From positions 5,145,019 through 5,209,018 of the forward strand of contig NZ_CP088930.1 in assembly GCF_027594825.1 (NCBI RefSeq): a stretch of 64,000 nt of DNA, given 5' to 3'. How positions within the stretch are numbered: position 1 is the first letter of the stretch; each line of letters begins with the position of its first letter. This document shows positions 34,443 to 41,221 of the stretch, in pieces. Position numbers and translations under genes: made by a program. The stretch is from Serratia liquefaciens. Its GTDB lineage: Bacteria; Pseudomonadota; Gammaproteobacteria; Enterobacterales; Enterobacteriaceae. Under the pieces are notes generated by a model, which worked only from the letters and a program-made list of their open reading frames with translations, did no database searches and was not told where the DNA came from.

Positions 34443-35786
34443 ATGAAACAGATAAATGCAGAAATGACCTGTGAGAAAGAGATACCGCAACCTGATTCAT
34501 CAGGATTGATTAACCACCTGCGAAAAATGGATATCGGCGCCGTGCCGGTCGCGCTGTTTATCACCATTTGCGCGATTGTCGCCGTGTCGGCCTATGCCAA
34601 CTTCCTGCCAAAGAATATGATCGGCGGCCTGGCGGTGATCATGACGCTGGGCTTTGCGCTGGCGCATTTAGGTAAAAGCATTCCCGTACTGCGTGATATT
34701 GGCGGCCCGGCCATTCTGTGCCTAATGGTGCCTTCGGTGCTGGTGTACTTTAATTTCTTCCAGCCCAACGTGATGGGTACTGTTCATCTGCTGATGAAAG
34801 ACGCCAATCTGCTGTACTTTGTGATAGCCAGTCTGGTGGTCGGCAGTATTCTTGGCATGAACCGGGTGATTCTGATCCAGGGCATGATCCGTATGTTCGT
34901 CCCGCTGGTGGTGGGCACGGTGACGGCGGTGGCAACCGGATTGCTGGTGGGCAAGCTGTTTGGTTTTACCTTCTACCACACCTTTTTCTTTATCATCGTG
35001 CCGATCATCGGTGGCGGTATCGGCGAGGGCATTTTGCCGCTGTCGTTGGCGTATTCCGCCATTCTGGGTTCGACGCCCGACGTGTACGTCGCACAACTGG
35101 CGCCCGCTGCGGTGTTGGGCAATATCTTTGCCATTGTGGCGGCCGGGGTGCTGGCGCGGCTTGGCATGAAGCGCAAGGCGCTGAGCGGTGACGGCATGCT
35201 GATCCGCTCTGCGGAGGAAAACGCGGTGTTCGATATCAAGGAAACCAGCGGTAACGTCGATTTCCAACTGATGGGCGGCGGGCTATTGGTGATCTGCGCC
35301 TTCTTCATCGTCGGCGGCCTGTTCGAACATATCGTTCATATTCCCGGTCCGGTGCTGATGATTCTGTTTGCGGTGTTGTGCAAATATTGTCGGGTGATCC
35401 CGACCTCGATGGAAACCGGCGCGCACAGCTTTTACAAATTTGTTTCCACCGCGCTGGTGTGGCCGCTGATGATTGGCCTTGGCATGCTGTATGTTCCCCT
35501 GGAAAGCGTAGTGGCGGTGTTTTCGGTCGGCTATGTGGTGGTCTGCGGATCGGTGGTGTTGTCGATGGGGCTGGTGAGTTTCCTGATTGCGCCTTACCTG
35601 AAAATGTTCCCGGTTGAAGCGGCGATTGTCACCTGCTGCCACAGTGGATTGGGCGGCACCGGCGACGTGGCTATCCTCTCTGCGTCCAACCGGATGGGGT
35701 TGATGCCATTTGCGCAAATCGCCACGCGTATCGGCGGTGCCTCCACCGTAATTGGCGCCACGCTGTTATTGGGTTGGTTAATTTGA
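34443..35786 (+). CDS. 2-hydroxycarboxylate:sodium symporter (CitS family)
   Basis: A 447-residue transporter of the 2HCT family (CitS 446 residues), which takes up citrate or malate with sodium. The two reentrant-loop motifs are clear: PIIGGGIGEGILPLS and SGLGGTGDVAIL. About eleven membrane helices follow a short cytosolic N-terminus. No citrate lyase or oxaloacetate decarboxylase gene is next to it, so it is not part of the usual fermentation cluster; the nearby pckA would handle oxaloacetate derived from its substrate. AGGG precedes the ATG. Citrate and malate cannot be told apart by eye. Confidence 0.88.
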   Translation: MKQINAEMTCEKEIPQPDSSGLINHLRKMDIGAVPVALFITICAIVAVSAYANFLPKNMIGGLAVIMTLGFALAHLGKSIPVLRDIGGPAILCLMVPSVLVYFNFFQPNVMGTVHLLMKDANLLYFVIASLVVGSILGMNRVILIQGMIRMFVPLVVGTVTAVATGLLVGKLFGFTFYHTFFFIIVPIIGGGIGEGILPLSLAYSAILGSTPDVYVAQLAPAAVLGNIFAIVAAGVLARLGMKRKALSGDGMLIRSAEENAVFDIKETSGNVDFQLMGGGLLVICAFFIVGGLFEHIVHIPGPVLMILFAVLCKYCRVIPTSMETGAHSFYKFVSTALVWPLMIGLGMLYVPLESVVAVFSVGYVVVCGSVVLSMGLVSFLIAPYLKMFPVEAAIVTCCHSGLGGTGDVAILSASNRMGLMPFAQIATRIGGASTVIGATLLLGWLI

Positions 35787-35808
35787 ATCCGGGCTAAATT
35801 AAGGATTG

Positions 35809-35834
35809 CCGGGGTGGATTGCCCCGGTTTTTTT
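35809..35834 (+). terminator. Terminator of the CitS-type gene
   Basis: CCGGGG-N7-CCCCGG followed by seven T residues. Confidence 0.92.
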
Positions 35835-36094
35835 ATTTTCGCCTGCCGCTAATAATAAGCACTCAAATGGAATGAAGATTAGCGAGGATATTTTTAATCG
35901 GATAGTTCTGTATTTTTATAAAAAGCGTCTATTCTTTTCTCTAAGGGATTATCGTTCTCATTTAGAGTGCTCATGGAGGGCGCCAACCGCATTACCGAGA
36001 TCCCCGTATTTATTCAGCACCGGAACACGGCCATTAAGGCCATCCGACAGTGAGCGTATCGACTCACTGAAATGACGAATATGGAGATACTCTA
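35835..36094. promoter_or_regulatory. Promoter and leader region of the serralysin-like gene
   Basis: About 260 bp with no credible gene; an 89-codon open frame across it overlaps the terminator and has no ribosome site. It contains a long-range inverted repeat, AGCACTC (35858-35864) and GAGTGCT (35965-35971), with further ATG/CAT symmetry inside, and AT-rich sequence between the arms. The protease start follows GGAGATACTCTA. Confidence 0.45.
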
Positions 36095-37525
36095 ATGTCA
36101 TCAAGCAATCAACGCGTTAACGCCTCCGCAGAAGCTGCCACCGTATTGGCCCTTCAGGGGGCTTATAAACCTGACAGCGATCCTGGACTGAACGTCATTC
36201 ATCCCTCGAAAAGTTTTGAAGATGCCGGATTGGCATTGATCCGCGGTGACAACGGTTGGCATGCCAAAGGCGTGACCGATACCCCGGTTAATCTGAGTTA
36301 CAGCTTCTGGGAACAGGCACCCGGTAATATGTCCAGCATGGCGATCGGCGGCTTTAGCAGCTTTAGTGAGCTGCAACGGGAACAGGCAAAACTTTCACTG
36401 CAATCCTGGTCGGACGTGGCCAATATCACTTTCACCGAAACCAGCGATACCCAAAACGCCAATATCACCTTTGGCCTGTTCGATGTCAGCGCTCGCGGCT
36501 CTTACGCCTTTGCTTATTACCCTGATTCCTCGCCCTCGGTGGCCGGCCAAACCTGGTATAACGCCACCAGCTACGTGTTTGCCAATGACTTGCTCAATGA
36601 AAACGAATACGGTCGCCAGACGTTGACCCATGAGATAGGTCATGCGCTTGGGCTGCAGCACCCGGGGGATTACAATGCCGCGCCCGGCGTCAATATCACT
36701 TACAACAATGATGCAACCTATTTTGAAGACAGCCGCGCCCACAGCGTGATGAGCTATTTTGACGAGAGCAGCACTGGCCAGGATTTCCAGGGCGCTTATT
36801 CTTCCGCACCGCTGTTAAATGACATCACGGCGATCCAGCAGTTTTATGGCGCCAATATGGCCACCCGTAGCGGCGATACGGTTTACGGCTTTAATTCCAA
36901 TACCGATCGTGATTTCCTCACCGCTACCCACGCACAGGATAAAATTGTGTTCAGCGCCTGGGATGCCGGTGGTACGGACACCTTTGATTTCTCGGGCTTT
37001 AGCCAGGATCAACGTATTAACCTCAACGAGAAGTCCTTCTCCGACGTGGGGGGATTAAAGGGGAACGTATCGATTGCCGCCGGCGTGACCATCGAAAATG
37101 CGTTTGGGGGATCCGGCAACGATGTGATCATCGGCAACGCCACCAACAACATTCTGATCGGCGGTGCGGGGGATGACATCTTGTACGGCGGCGGTGAAGC
37201 GGATCATCTGTTTGGTAATGAGGGCAAGGATACCTTCGTTTATTTCGGCGCCAACGAATCACGTGCTGATGCGCCGGATTGGATCGTGGATTTTGTCAGC
37301 GGTGAAGACAAAATCGATCTGACGTTGTTCAACACCGGCAGCAGCAATGGCATCGAGTTCGTTAGTCAGTTCAGCGGTAAGGCAGGTGAAGCCTTGTTAA
37401 CTTACGATCAGCTCAATCACGTCAGCGATGTGGCAATCAATCTGGGAGGTGGGTTCGACAGCAGCGACTTCCTGGTGAAAGTGATTGGCCAGCCGCTGGT
37501 AGAAAGTGATTTCGTGCTGGTTTGA
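36095..37525 (+). CDS. Serralysin-family metalloprotease
   Basis: A 476-residue secreted zinc protease of family M10B. The zinc motif HEIGHALGLQH is at 179-189 and the Met-turn SVMSYF near 217-222. RTX calcium-binding repeats (GGSGNDVIIGN, GGAGDDILYGG, EADHLFGN) lie at about 340-378. There is no N-terminal signal peptide; export should use a type I secretion system via the C-terminus, which ends in ESDFVLV, a slightly unusual form of the hydrophobic tail. Neither the ABC exporter genes nor an inhibitor gene is adjacent. It may be a second serralysin of the strain. Confidence 0.93.
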   Translation: MSSSNQRVNASAEAATVLALQGAYKPDSDPGLNVIHPSKSFEDAGLALIRGDNGWHAKGVTDTPVNLSYSFWEQAPGNMSSMAIGGFSSFSELQREQAKLSLQSWSDVANITFTETSDTQNANITFGLFDVSARGSYAFAYYPDSSPSVAGQTWYNATSYVFANDLLNENEYGRQTLTHEIGHALGLQHPGDYNAAPGVNITYNNDATYFEDSRAHSVMSYFDESSTGQDFQGAYSSAPLLNDITAIQQFYGANMATRSGDTVYGFNSNTDRDFLTATHAQDKIVFSAWDAGGTDTFDFSGFSQDQRINLNEKSFSDVGGLKGNVSIAAGVTIENAFGGSGNDVIIGNATNNILIGGAGDDILYGGGEADHLFGNEGKDTFVYFGANESRADAPDWIVDFVSGEDKIDLTLFNTGSSNGIEFVSQFSGKAGEALLTYDQLNHVSDVAINLGGGFDSSDFLVKVIGQPLVESDFVLV

Positions 37526-37649
37526 CGGCTGCAGGCAACAAAAATAGTGCTTTATTGGGAAAAACACGACAATTCCTATTAATTTCGTCATGTTAGCCTG
37601 ACATAGTAGCGCACAGAAGGCCGGGCTTGCATACCTCGGGCTTCTGCCG

Positions 37650-37676
37650 AATCGCCAACCATTCCGGTTGGCGATT
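37650..37676. terminator. Terminator between the protease gene and the small minus-strand gene
   Basis: AATCGCCAACC-N5-GGTTGGCGATT, an eleven-pair perfect stem, followed by CATTTT on the plus strand. It overlaps the stop codon of the convergent gene and can serve both directions. Confidence 0.8.
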
Positions 37677-37885
37677 CATTTTCCATCTTTCAGCATGTTG
37701 ATTGCCGCGCCAATCAAGATCCGGCGTTCAATGTCGTTGCTTTCGGCCAACTGCTGCGCCAGATGTTTTGACAGCGTTTCGACCGATAAAACCTCGCCGC
37801 GATGACGCAACTGCATCACGCTGTCGCCGATCAAACGCGCCACTTCGTCCCACACGGTTTTTATCTCCTGCTCCGAGTACATCAT
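37676..37885 (-). CDS. Small YmgB/AriR-like protein
   Basis: A 69-residue, mostly helical protein. The spacing of GDSVMQLRHRGEVLSVETLSKHLAQQL and the following acidic-hydrophobic helix recalls the YmgB/AriR family of small biofilm and acid-resistance regulators in enterobacteria. GAGGTAACCC precedes the first of two adjacent ATGs. It converges on the protease gene. The family assignment is tentative; the gene itself is well supported by its ribosome site and composition. Confidence 0.55.
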   Translation of the reverse strand: MMYSEQEIKTVWDEVARLIGDSVMQLRHRGEVLSVETLSKHLAQQLAESNDIERRILIGAAINMLKDGK

Positions 37886-38053
37886 GGGTTACCTCGGCTG
37901 GGTGATTTTTGGTCAATGTAGCAGTTGAGGTCAGGAGGCGCCACCGTACCGATCGCACAATGCCAAAACCGGATGTATAAAAAACAAGCCATCAGTGTTT
38001 CTTCTGGTTTTTTCGTCCAATACTGGAGGTGTCGAATATCTGGAGGGTGAATG

Positions 38054-38218
38054 ATGAAACTGGTCGATAAACTGGCTGAGTACCATCGCCGGAGCCGGTG
38101 GGCTGAAGCGCAGCATTGGTTATATCGTTTATGGCTGCCGCAGGGGGAGGCAAGAATTGCCTATTTACGCGAGTTGTTGGAGCCTGAGGCTAAGCAACCC
38201 GCGAAGCGGGAACACTGA
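38054..38218 (+). CDS. Small basic protein of unknown function
   Basis: A 54-residue frame starting MKLVDKLAEYHRRSRWAEAQ and rich in Arg, Trp, Leu and Glu; it reads as one or two amphipathic helices. GGAGGG lies six bases before the ATG at 38054 (another ATG lies three bases earlier). I do not recognise a family. The strong ribosome site and the protein-like composition support it as a real gene; there is no further context. Confidence 0.55.
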   Translation: MKLVDKLAEYHRRSRWAEAQHWLYRLWLPQGEARIAYLRELLEPEAKQPAKREH

Positions 38219-38251
38219 AACAAGGGGGGGCAGTATCCGGCCGGACTGGCG

Positions 38252-38389
38252 TTACTCTAGAATATCTTCAATCTCTTCAAGCACCTGATGAGCCAGTTCG
38301 GTGGTGATCATCAAAATGCCGCAGACCAAAATAACCAGCGCCAGCAGCAGTAAGGCGATTTGTACGCCGTTGCCATTTCGTTTTGCCAT
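38252..38389 (-). CDS. Small single-pass membrane protein (45 residues)
   Basis: Starts MAKRNGNG, then one hydrophobic helix (QIALLLLALVILVCGILMI) and an acidic tail LEEIEDILE. AAGGAG sits eight bases before the ATG. Basic N-terminus and acidic C-terminus suggest an N-in, C-out orientation. It is the third of three consecutive tiny membrane-protein genes on the minus strand (38644 to 38252). No function can be assigned. Confidence 0.6.
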   Translation of the reverse strand: MAKRNGNGVQIALLLLALVILVCGILMITTELAHQVLEEIEDILE

Positions 38390-38407
38390 CGGGCCTGCTC
38401 CTTGCCA

Positions 38408-38515
38408 TTAGCCAAAGACAATCGCCGCCCAGCGCAATAACAGGAGGGCGAGACAGATCAGTAACAATATCAAAAACATCTTCCAATGTTTGCTGCGCAT
38501 ACGTTTGGTGGCCAA
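38408..38515 (-). CDS. Small single-pass membrane protein (35 residues), TTG start
   Basis: Begins with TTG at 38515, five bases after a strong GGAGG. The basic head (ATKRMRSKHWK) is followed by a helix, MFLILLLICLALLLLRWAAI, and ends VFG. It lies 18 bases before the next small gene and 21 bases after the previous one. Without the ribosome site it would be easy to miss. Function unknown. Confidence 0.55.
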   Translation of the reverse strand: MATKRMRSKHWKMFLILLLICLALLLLRWAAIVFG

Positions 38516-38536
38516 TCTGACCTCCTGTTTTGTTGA

Positions 38537-38644
38537 TCAGCTGAAATACCAGCCGCCGATAACAAAGATAACAATCACTACCACCGCCAGAACCTTTAAC
38601 AGGTCGCTGAAGGTGTCATCAGGGTCTTTGTCGTCATTCTTCAT
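38537..38644 (-). CDS. Small single-pass membrane protein (35 residues)
   Basis: Begins MKNDDKDPDDTFSDLLK, a strongly acidic head, followed by the helix VLAVVVIVIFVIGGWYF. The ribosome site is AGGCGG. First of the three-gene mini-operon. Unlike its two partners it has an acidic N-terminus, so the three may insert in different orientations. Function unknown. Confidence 0.55.
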   Translation of the reverse strand: MKNDDKDPDDTFSDLLKVLAVVVIVIFVIGGWYFS

Positions 38645-38843
38645 TTTACCGCCTGGCCGAGAGCCATTGAGTGAATTGCGTCCACAGTATGCCTGTTGTC
38701 CCGGCATAGGCACAGGGGTTTACCCCAAACAACCGGTAAAAGAGCCCGATAAGGCGGCTGCGGAGCGAATTCGGCAGTGCAGGCAGCGGCGGATACGTTG
38801 TACTATTCTGTCTGCACAAGGATTCATTTAAAAAGGTATGGCA

Positions 38844-39236
38844 ATGGCGATCGAAATTCCGAAGAAATACGAAAATACCGAGCGTTGGGCGTTCGGCAAG
38901 ACCGAGCAGCAGGCAGACGACGTGGCCAAGCTGATCCTCAACGGCACCAAGACGGCAACCTGCTCCAATCTTGACGGCGAAGGCATCCCGCTGGCCGGTG
39001 ACGTATTCGTGGTGGTGGATGGTAAAGGTCAGCCGGTTTGCGCGGTGGAACTGACGTCGGTAGAGATGAAAACCTACGATCAGGTTGATGAGGCCCATGC
39101 TTTTGCCGAAGGGGAAGGTGACCGTTCGCTGGCCTACTGGCGTAAAGAGCTGCAGAGCTTCTTTGAAGAATATGAGCTGTTCTCACCGGACATGACGCTG
39201 GTGCTGATGAATTTCAAAGTAACAGAGACTTTCTGA
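38844..39236 (+). CDS. ASCH-domain protein
   Basis: A 130-residue protein with the ASCH fold: AFGKTEQQADDVAKLILNGTKTATCS with the conserved Lys-Thr pair, GDVFVVVDGKGQPVCAVELTSVE, and the late AYWRKELQSFFEE helix. ASCH proteins are beta-barrel domains related to PUA; some are RNA-binding or N4-acetylcytidine amidohydrolases. I chose the ATG at 38844 because AAGG is well spaced there; an ATG at 38838 touches the ribosome site. It is directly followed by the C39-like gene. Confidence 0.85.
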   Translation: MAIEIPKKYENTERWAFGKTEQQADDVAKLILNGTKTATCSNLDGEGIPLAGDVFVVVDGKGQPVCAVELTSVEMKTYDQVDEAHAFAEGEGDRSLAYWRKELQSFFEEYELFSPDMTLVLMNFKVTETF

Positions 39237-39237
39237 T

Positions 39238-39840
39238 TTGACGTCCCCCGTTCCTTACTTCTGCCAATGGGCGACGCCTGAGCTGGCGGCCGACCTGATT
39301 GCCGGTCGTGTGACGTTGGCGGATGACGCCAACTGGGCGCTCAGCGGCGCGCGCGATCGGGCGGAATATATCGAATGGGCTAACCACGTCTGTGGCATGG
39401 CCTGCCTGAAAATGGTGTTGAGCCACCGCGACGGCGATGCGCCGCCGTTGTTGGAACTGGCGCGCCGCAGTTTGCCTTATGGGGCTTACGTGCGTGACGG
39501 TGAACGTATCAAGGGGCTGATTTATGCGCCCTTTGTCGACTTTGTGCGTGAGCAGTTTGCCCTGGAGGCGGAGGCTCAGGTGGGTATCGAGGCAGAGGCG
39601 CTGCCGCAGCTGTTGGCGCAGCGACGCTATTTTATGGCCTCGGTACATCCCGGCATTCGCCAGCCCGAACAGACACCGCCACAGCGGGGTGGCCATCTGG
39701 TGTTGATTACCGCCGCTGAGGCGCAAAGCGTGACCTTCCACAATCCGTCTGGCGATCGGCCGCAAACGCGCCAACAGGTGACTTTACCGTTGGGCAGTTT
39801 TGCCCGTTTCTTCGCCGGGCGCGGTATCGCAATCGCATAA
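39238..39840 (+). CDS. C39-like peptidase-fold protein, TTG start
   Basis: A 200-residue protein of the papain-like C39-type fold. The putative triad is visible: Cys in HVCGMACLKMVL (about 50-61), His in GGHLVLI, and Asn/Asp in VTFHNPSG. It begins with TTG one base after the stop of the ASCH gene; no other start is available, so the two are probably co-translated. There is no signal peptide and no ABC transporter partner, unlike bacteriocin-processing C39 peptidases. Substrate unknown. Confidence 0.7.
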   Translation: MTSPVPYFCQWATPELAADLIAGRVTLADDANWALSGARDRAEYIEWANHVCGMACLKMVLSHRDGDAPPLLELARRSLPYGAYVRDGERIKGLIYAPFVDFVREQFALEAEAQVGIEAEALPQLLAQRRYFMASVHPGIRQPEQTPPQRGGHLVLITAAEAQSVTFHNPSGDRPQTRQQVTLPLGSFARFFAGRGIAIA

Positions 39841-39894
39841 AAAAACGCGCGTTGTTCCCAGCGAAACAGCGCGCGTTCTTCCGTATTCCTTCAT

Positions 39895-40134
39895 TCAATC
39901 CAACCGCATCACCCAGGCATCGGTCTGCCGATCGTAATGTTGCTTATACAGCAGCGATTGCTTGCCATCGAGTATTGCCGGGATGCTAGTGTGCTCATCC
40001 CAACCGTCCAACTGCATGCACAGATCGGGATCCGACTTGCAAGGGATCGCCAGCGTGCTGACCTGCTCCGGCGAGGAGGACAAATGCGCATCATCGACCT
40101 CGAAACTGCCTATTTTCACCACGGTTTTGCCCAT
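39895..40134 (-). CDS. yebV: DUF1480 family protein YebV
   Basis: A 79-residue protein that closely parallels E. coli YebV: KIGSFEVDDA, LAIPCKSDPDLCMQLDGWDE and SIPAILDG with the terminal AWVMRLD. Function is unknown; YebV is conserved in enterobacteria and in E. coli adjoins rsmF. Here an archaic pilus operon separates the two. Confidence 0.9.
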   Translation of the reverse strand: MGKTVVKIGSFEVDDAHLSSSPEQVSTLAIPCKSDPDLCMQLDGWDEHTSIPAILDGKQSLLYKQHYDRQTDAWVMRLD

Positions 40135-40269
40135 TGGAACTCCTTGCTTGGTGTGCTGGTATGAGGTATGACCAGTTGGTCATCTTAATCAGCATAGCCA
40201 AGTGAGCAAAAAATGCCACATAAAAAATACAAACTGGCAACATTCGTGGTCAGAGGCTAGCGCATGGGC

Positions 40270-41202
40270 CTAATAGGTCACTACAAAACTGACGTTATCC
40301 TGGTAGGCGCCCACCGGGACTTCCGTTTGCGCTGGGTTGATCGCCGCTTTAAAGGGAATATTTTGCGCCAGGCCGGAACCTGAACCGCTCTGTGCGTTAG
40401 TGCTGCTCCAGACGGTGGAAGTATTAGGCAGGTAAATTTGATATTGCAGGAAATTGGTGGTGCCGTTGATCATCTGTCGCCAACCGGTAACGGGATTATT
40501 GCCATTGGTAAAGTAGGTCGTGTAGCCCTGGCTTTTGGTGCAGGTGAGGGTGATGTTTTGGGTGATTGGGTTAAACTGGCCTACCAACGCCATGCTGCCA
40601 AAATTGACGTTATTGGCGGTATTGATCAGGCAACTTTTGGTGATAAGTACCGTGACCGTGACGGTGCTCGGTTGATCGGTGCCGTCCCACCAGACGCATA
40701 TCCCAAGCAGGCCAAGGCCGCAGATATGGTAGTTCCACACCAGGTTGATGGTATCGGTATAGGTGCCGGCACTGACGTTGGCCCCTGCCGTGGTCTTGAC
40801 ATAGACGGGGAAGTTGACGTTGGAGGAGATCAGGATCAGCGACAGCAGGTTCAGCGAACTGTAATCGATGGTTTGTCCGACGCTGTAGGGATATTGGTAA
40901 TTCGCATCGGGGTAAATCAGGTAGGATATTTTATCGCCGGAGCCGTTGTTGTTAAGCAATGCCATGGAGTTTGTGGTCGAGGCGATTTTCACCGTGACGG
41001 TGTTTTGTGACAACAGCGACAGGCCGAGGCCGGTGCAGTTAAGCCCTGCAGTGCCCTGAGCATTGATCTGACCATTGTACACGGCAAAAGAACTGCTGGT
41101 GGGCAGCGTTACCGCACCGCTGGTGGTGCTACAGGCCGCCAACGCCCGTTGACCGGTCATCAGCAGCAACGCCGTCAGGATTATCATCAGTGGCCGAGAC
41201 AT
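40270..41202 (-). CDS. Archaic pilus tip adhesin (CsuE-like)
   Basis: A 310-residue secreted protein with two spore-coat-U domains, about twice the length of the other subunits. The signal peptide runs to about residue 22 (GQRALAAC). The second domain starts near ITKSCLINTANNVNFGSM, and the protein ends in VSFVVTY, a donor strand. As the last gene after the usher it corresponds to CsuE of Acinetobacter, the hydrophobic-tip adhesin of archaic pili. GGAG lies seven bases before the ATG at 41202. Confidence 0.85.
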   Translation of the reverse strand: MSRPLMIILTALLLMTGQRALAACSTTSGAVTLPTSSSFAVYNGQINAQGTAGLNCTGLGLSLLSQNTVTVKIASTTNSMALLNNNGSGDKISYLIYPDANYQYPYSVGQTIDYSSLNLLSLILISSNVNFPVYVKTTAGANVSAGTYTDTINLVWNYHICGLGLLGICVWWDGTDQPSTVTVTVLITKSCLINTANNVNFGSMALVGQFNPITQNITLTCTKSQGYTTYFTNGNNPVTGWRQMINGTTNFLQYQIYLPNTSTVWSSTNAQSGSGSGLAQNIPFKAAINPAQTEVPVGAYQDNVSFVVTY

Positions 41203-41221
41203 ATATTTTCTCCGTAATGGG

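Noticed and set aside
35806..36075. 89-codon open frame between the CitS-type and serralysin genes
   Set aside because: It starts inside the terminator hairpin, lacks a ribosome site and has no protein-like pattern.
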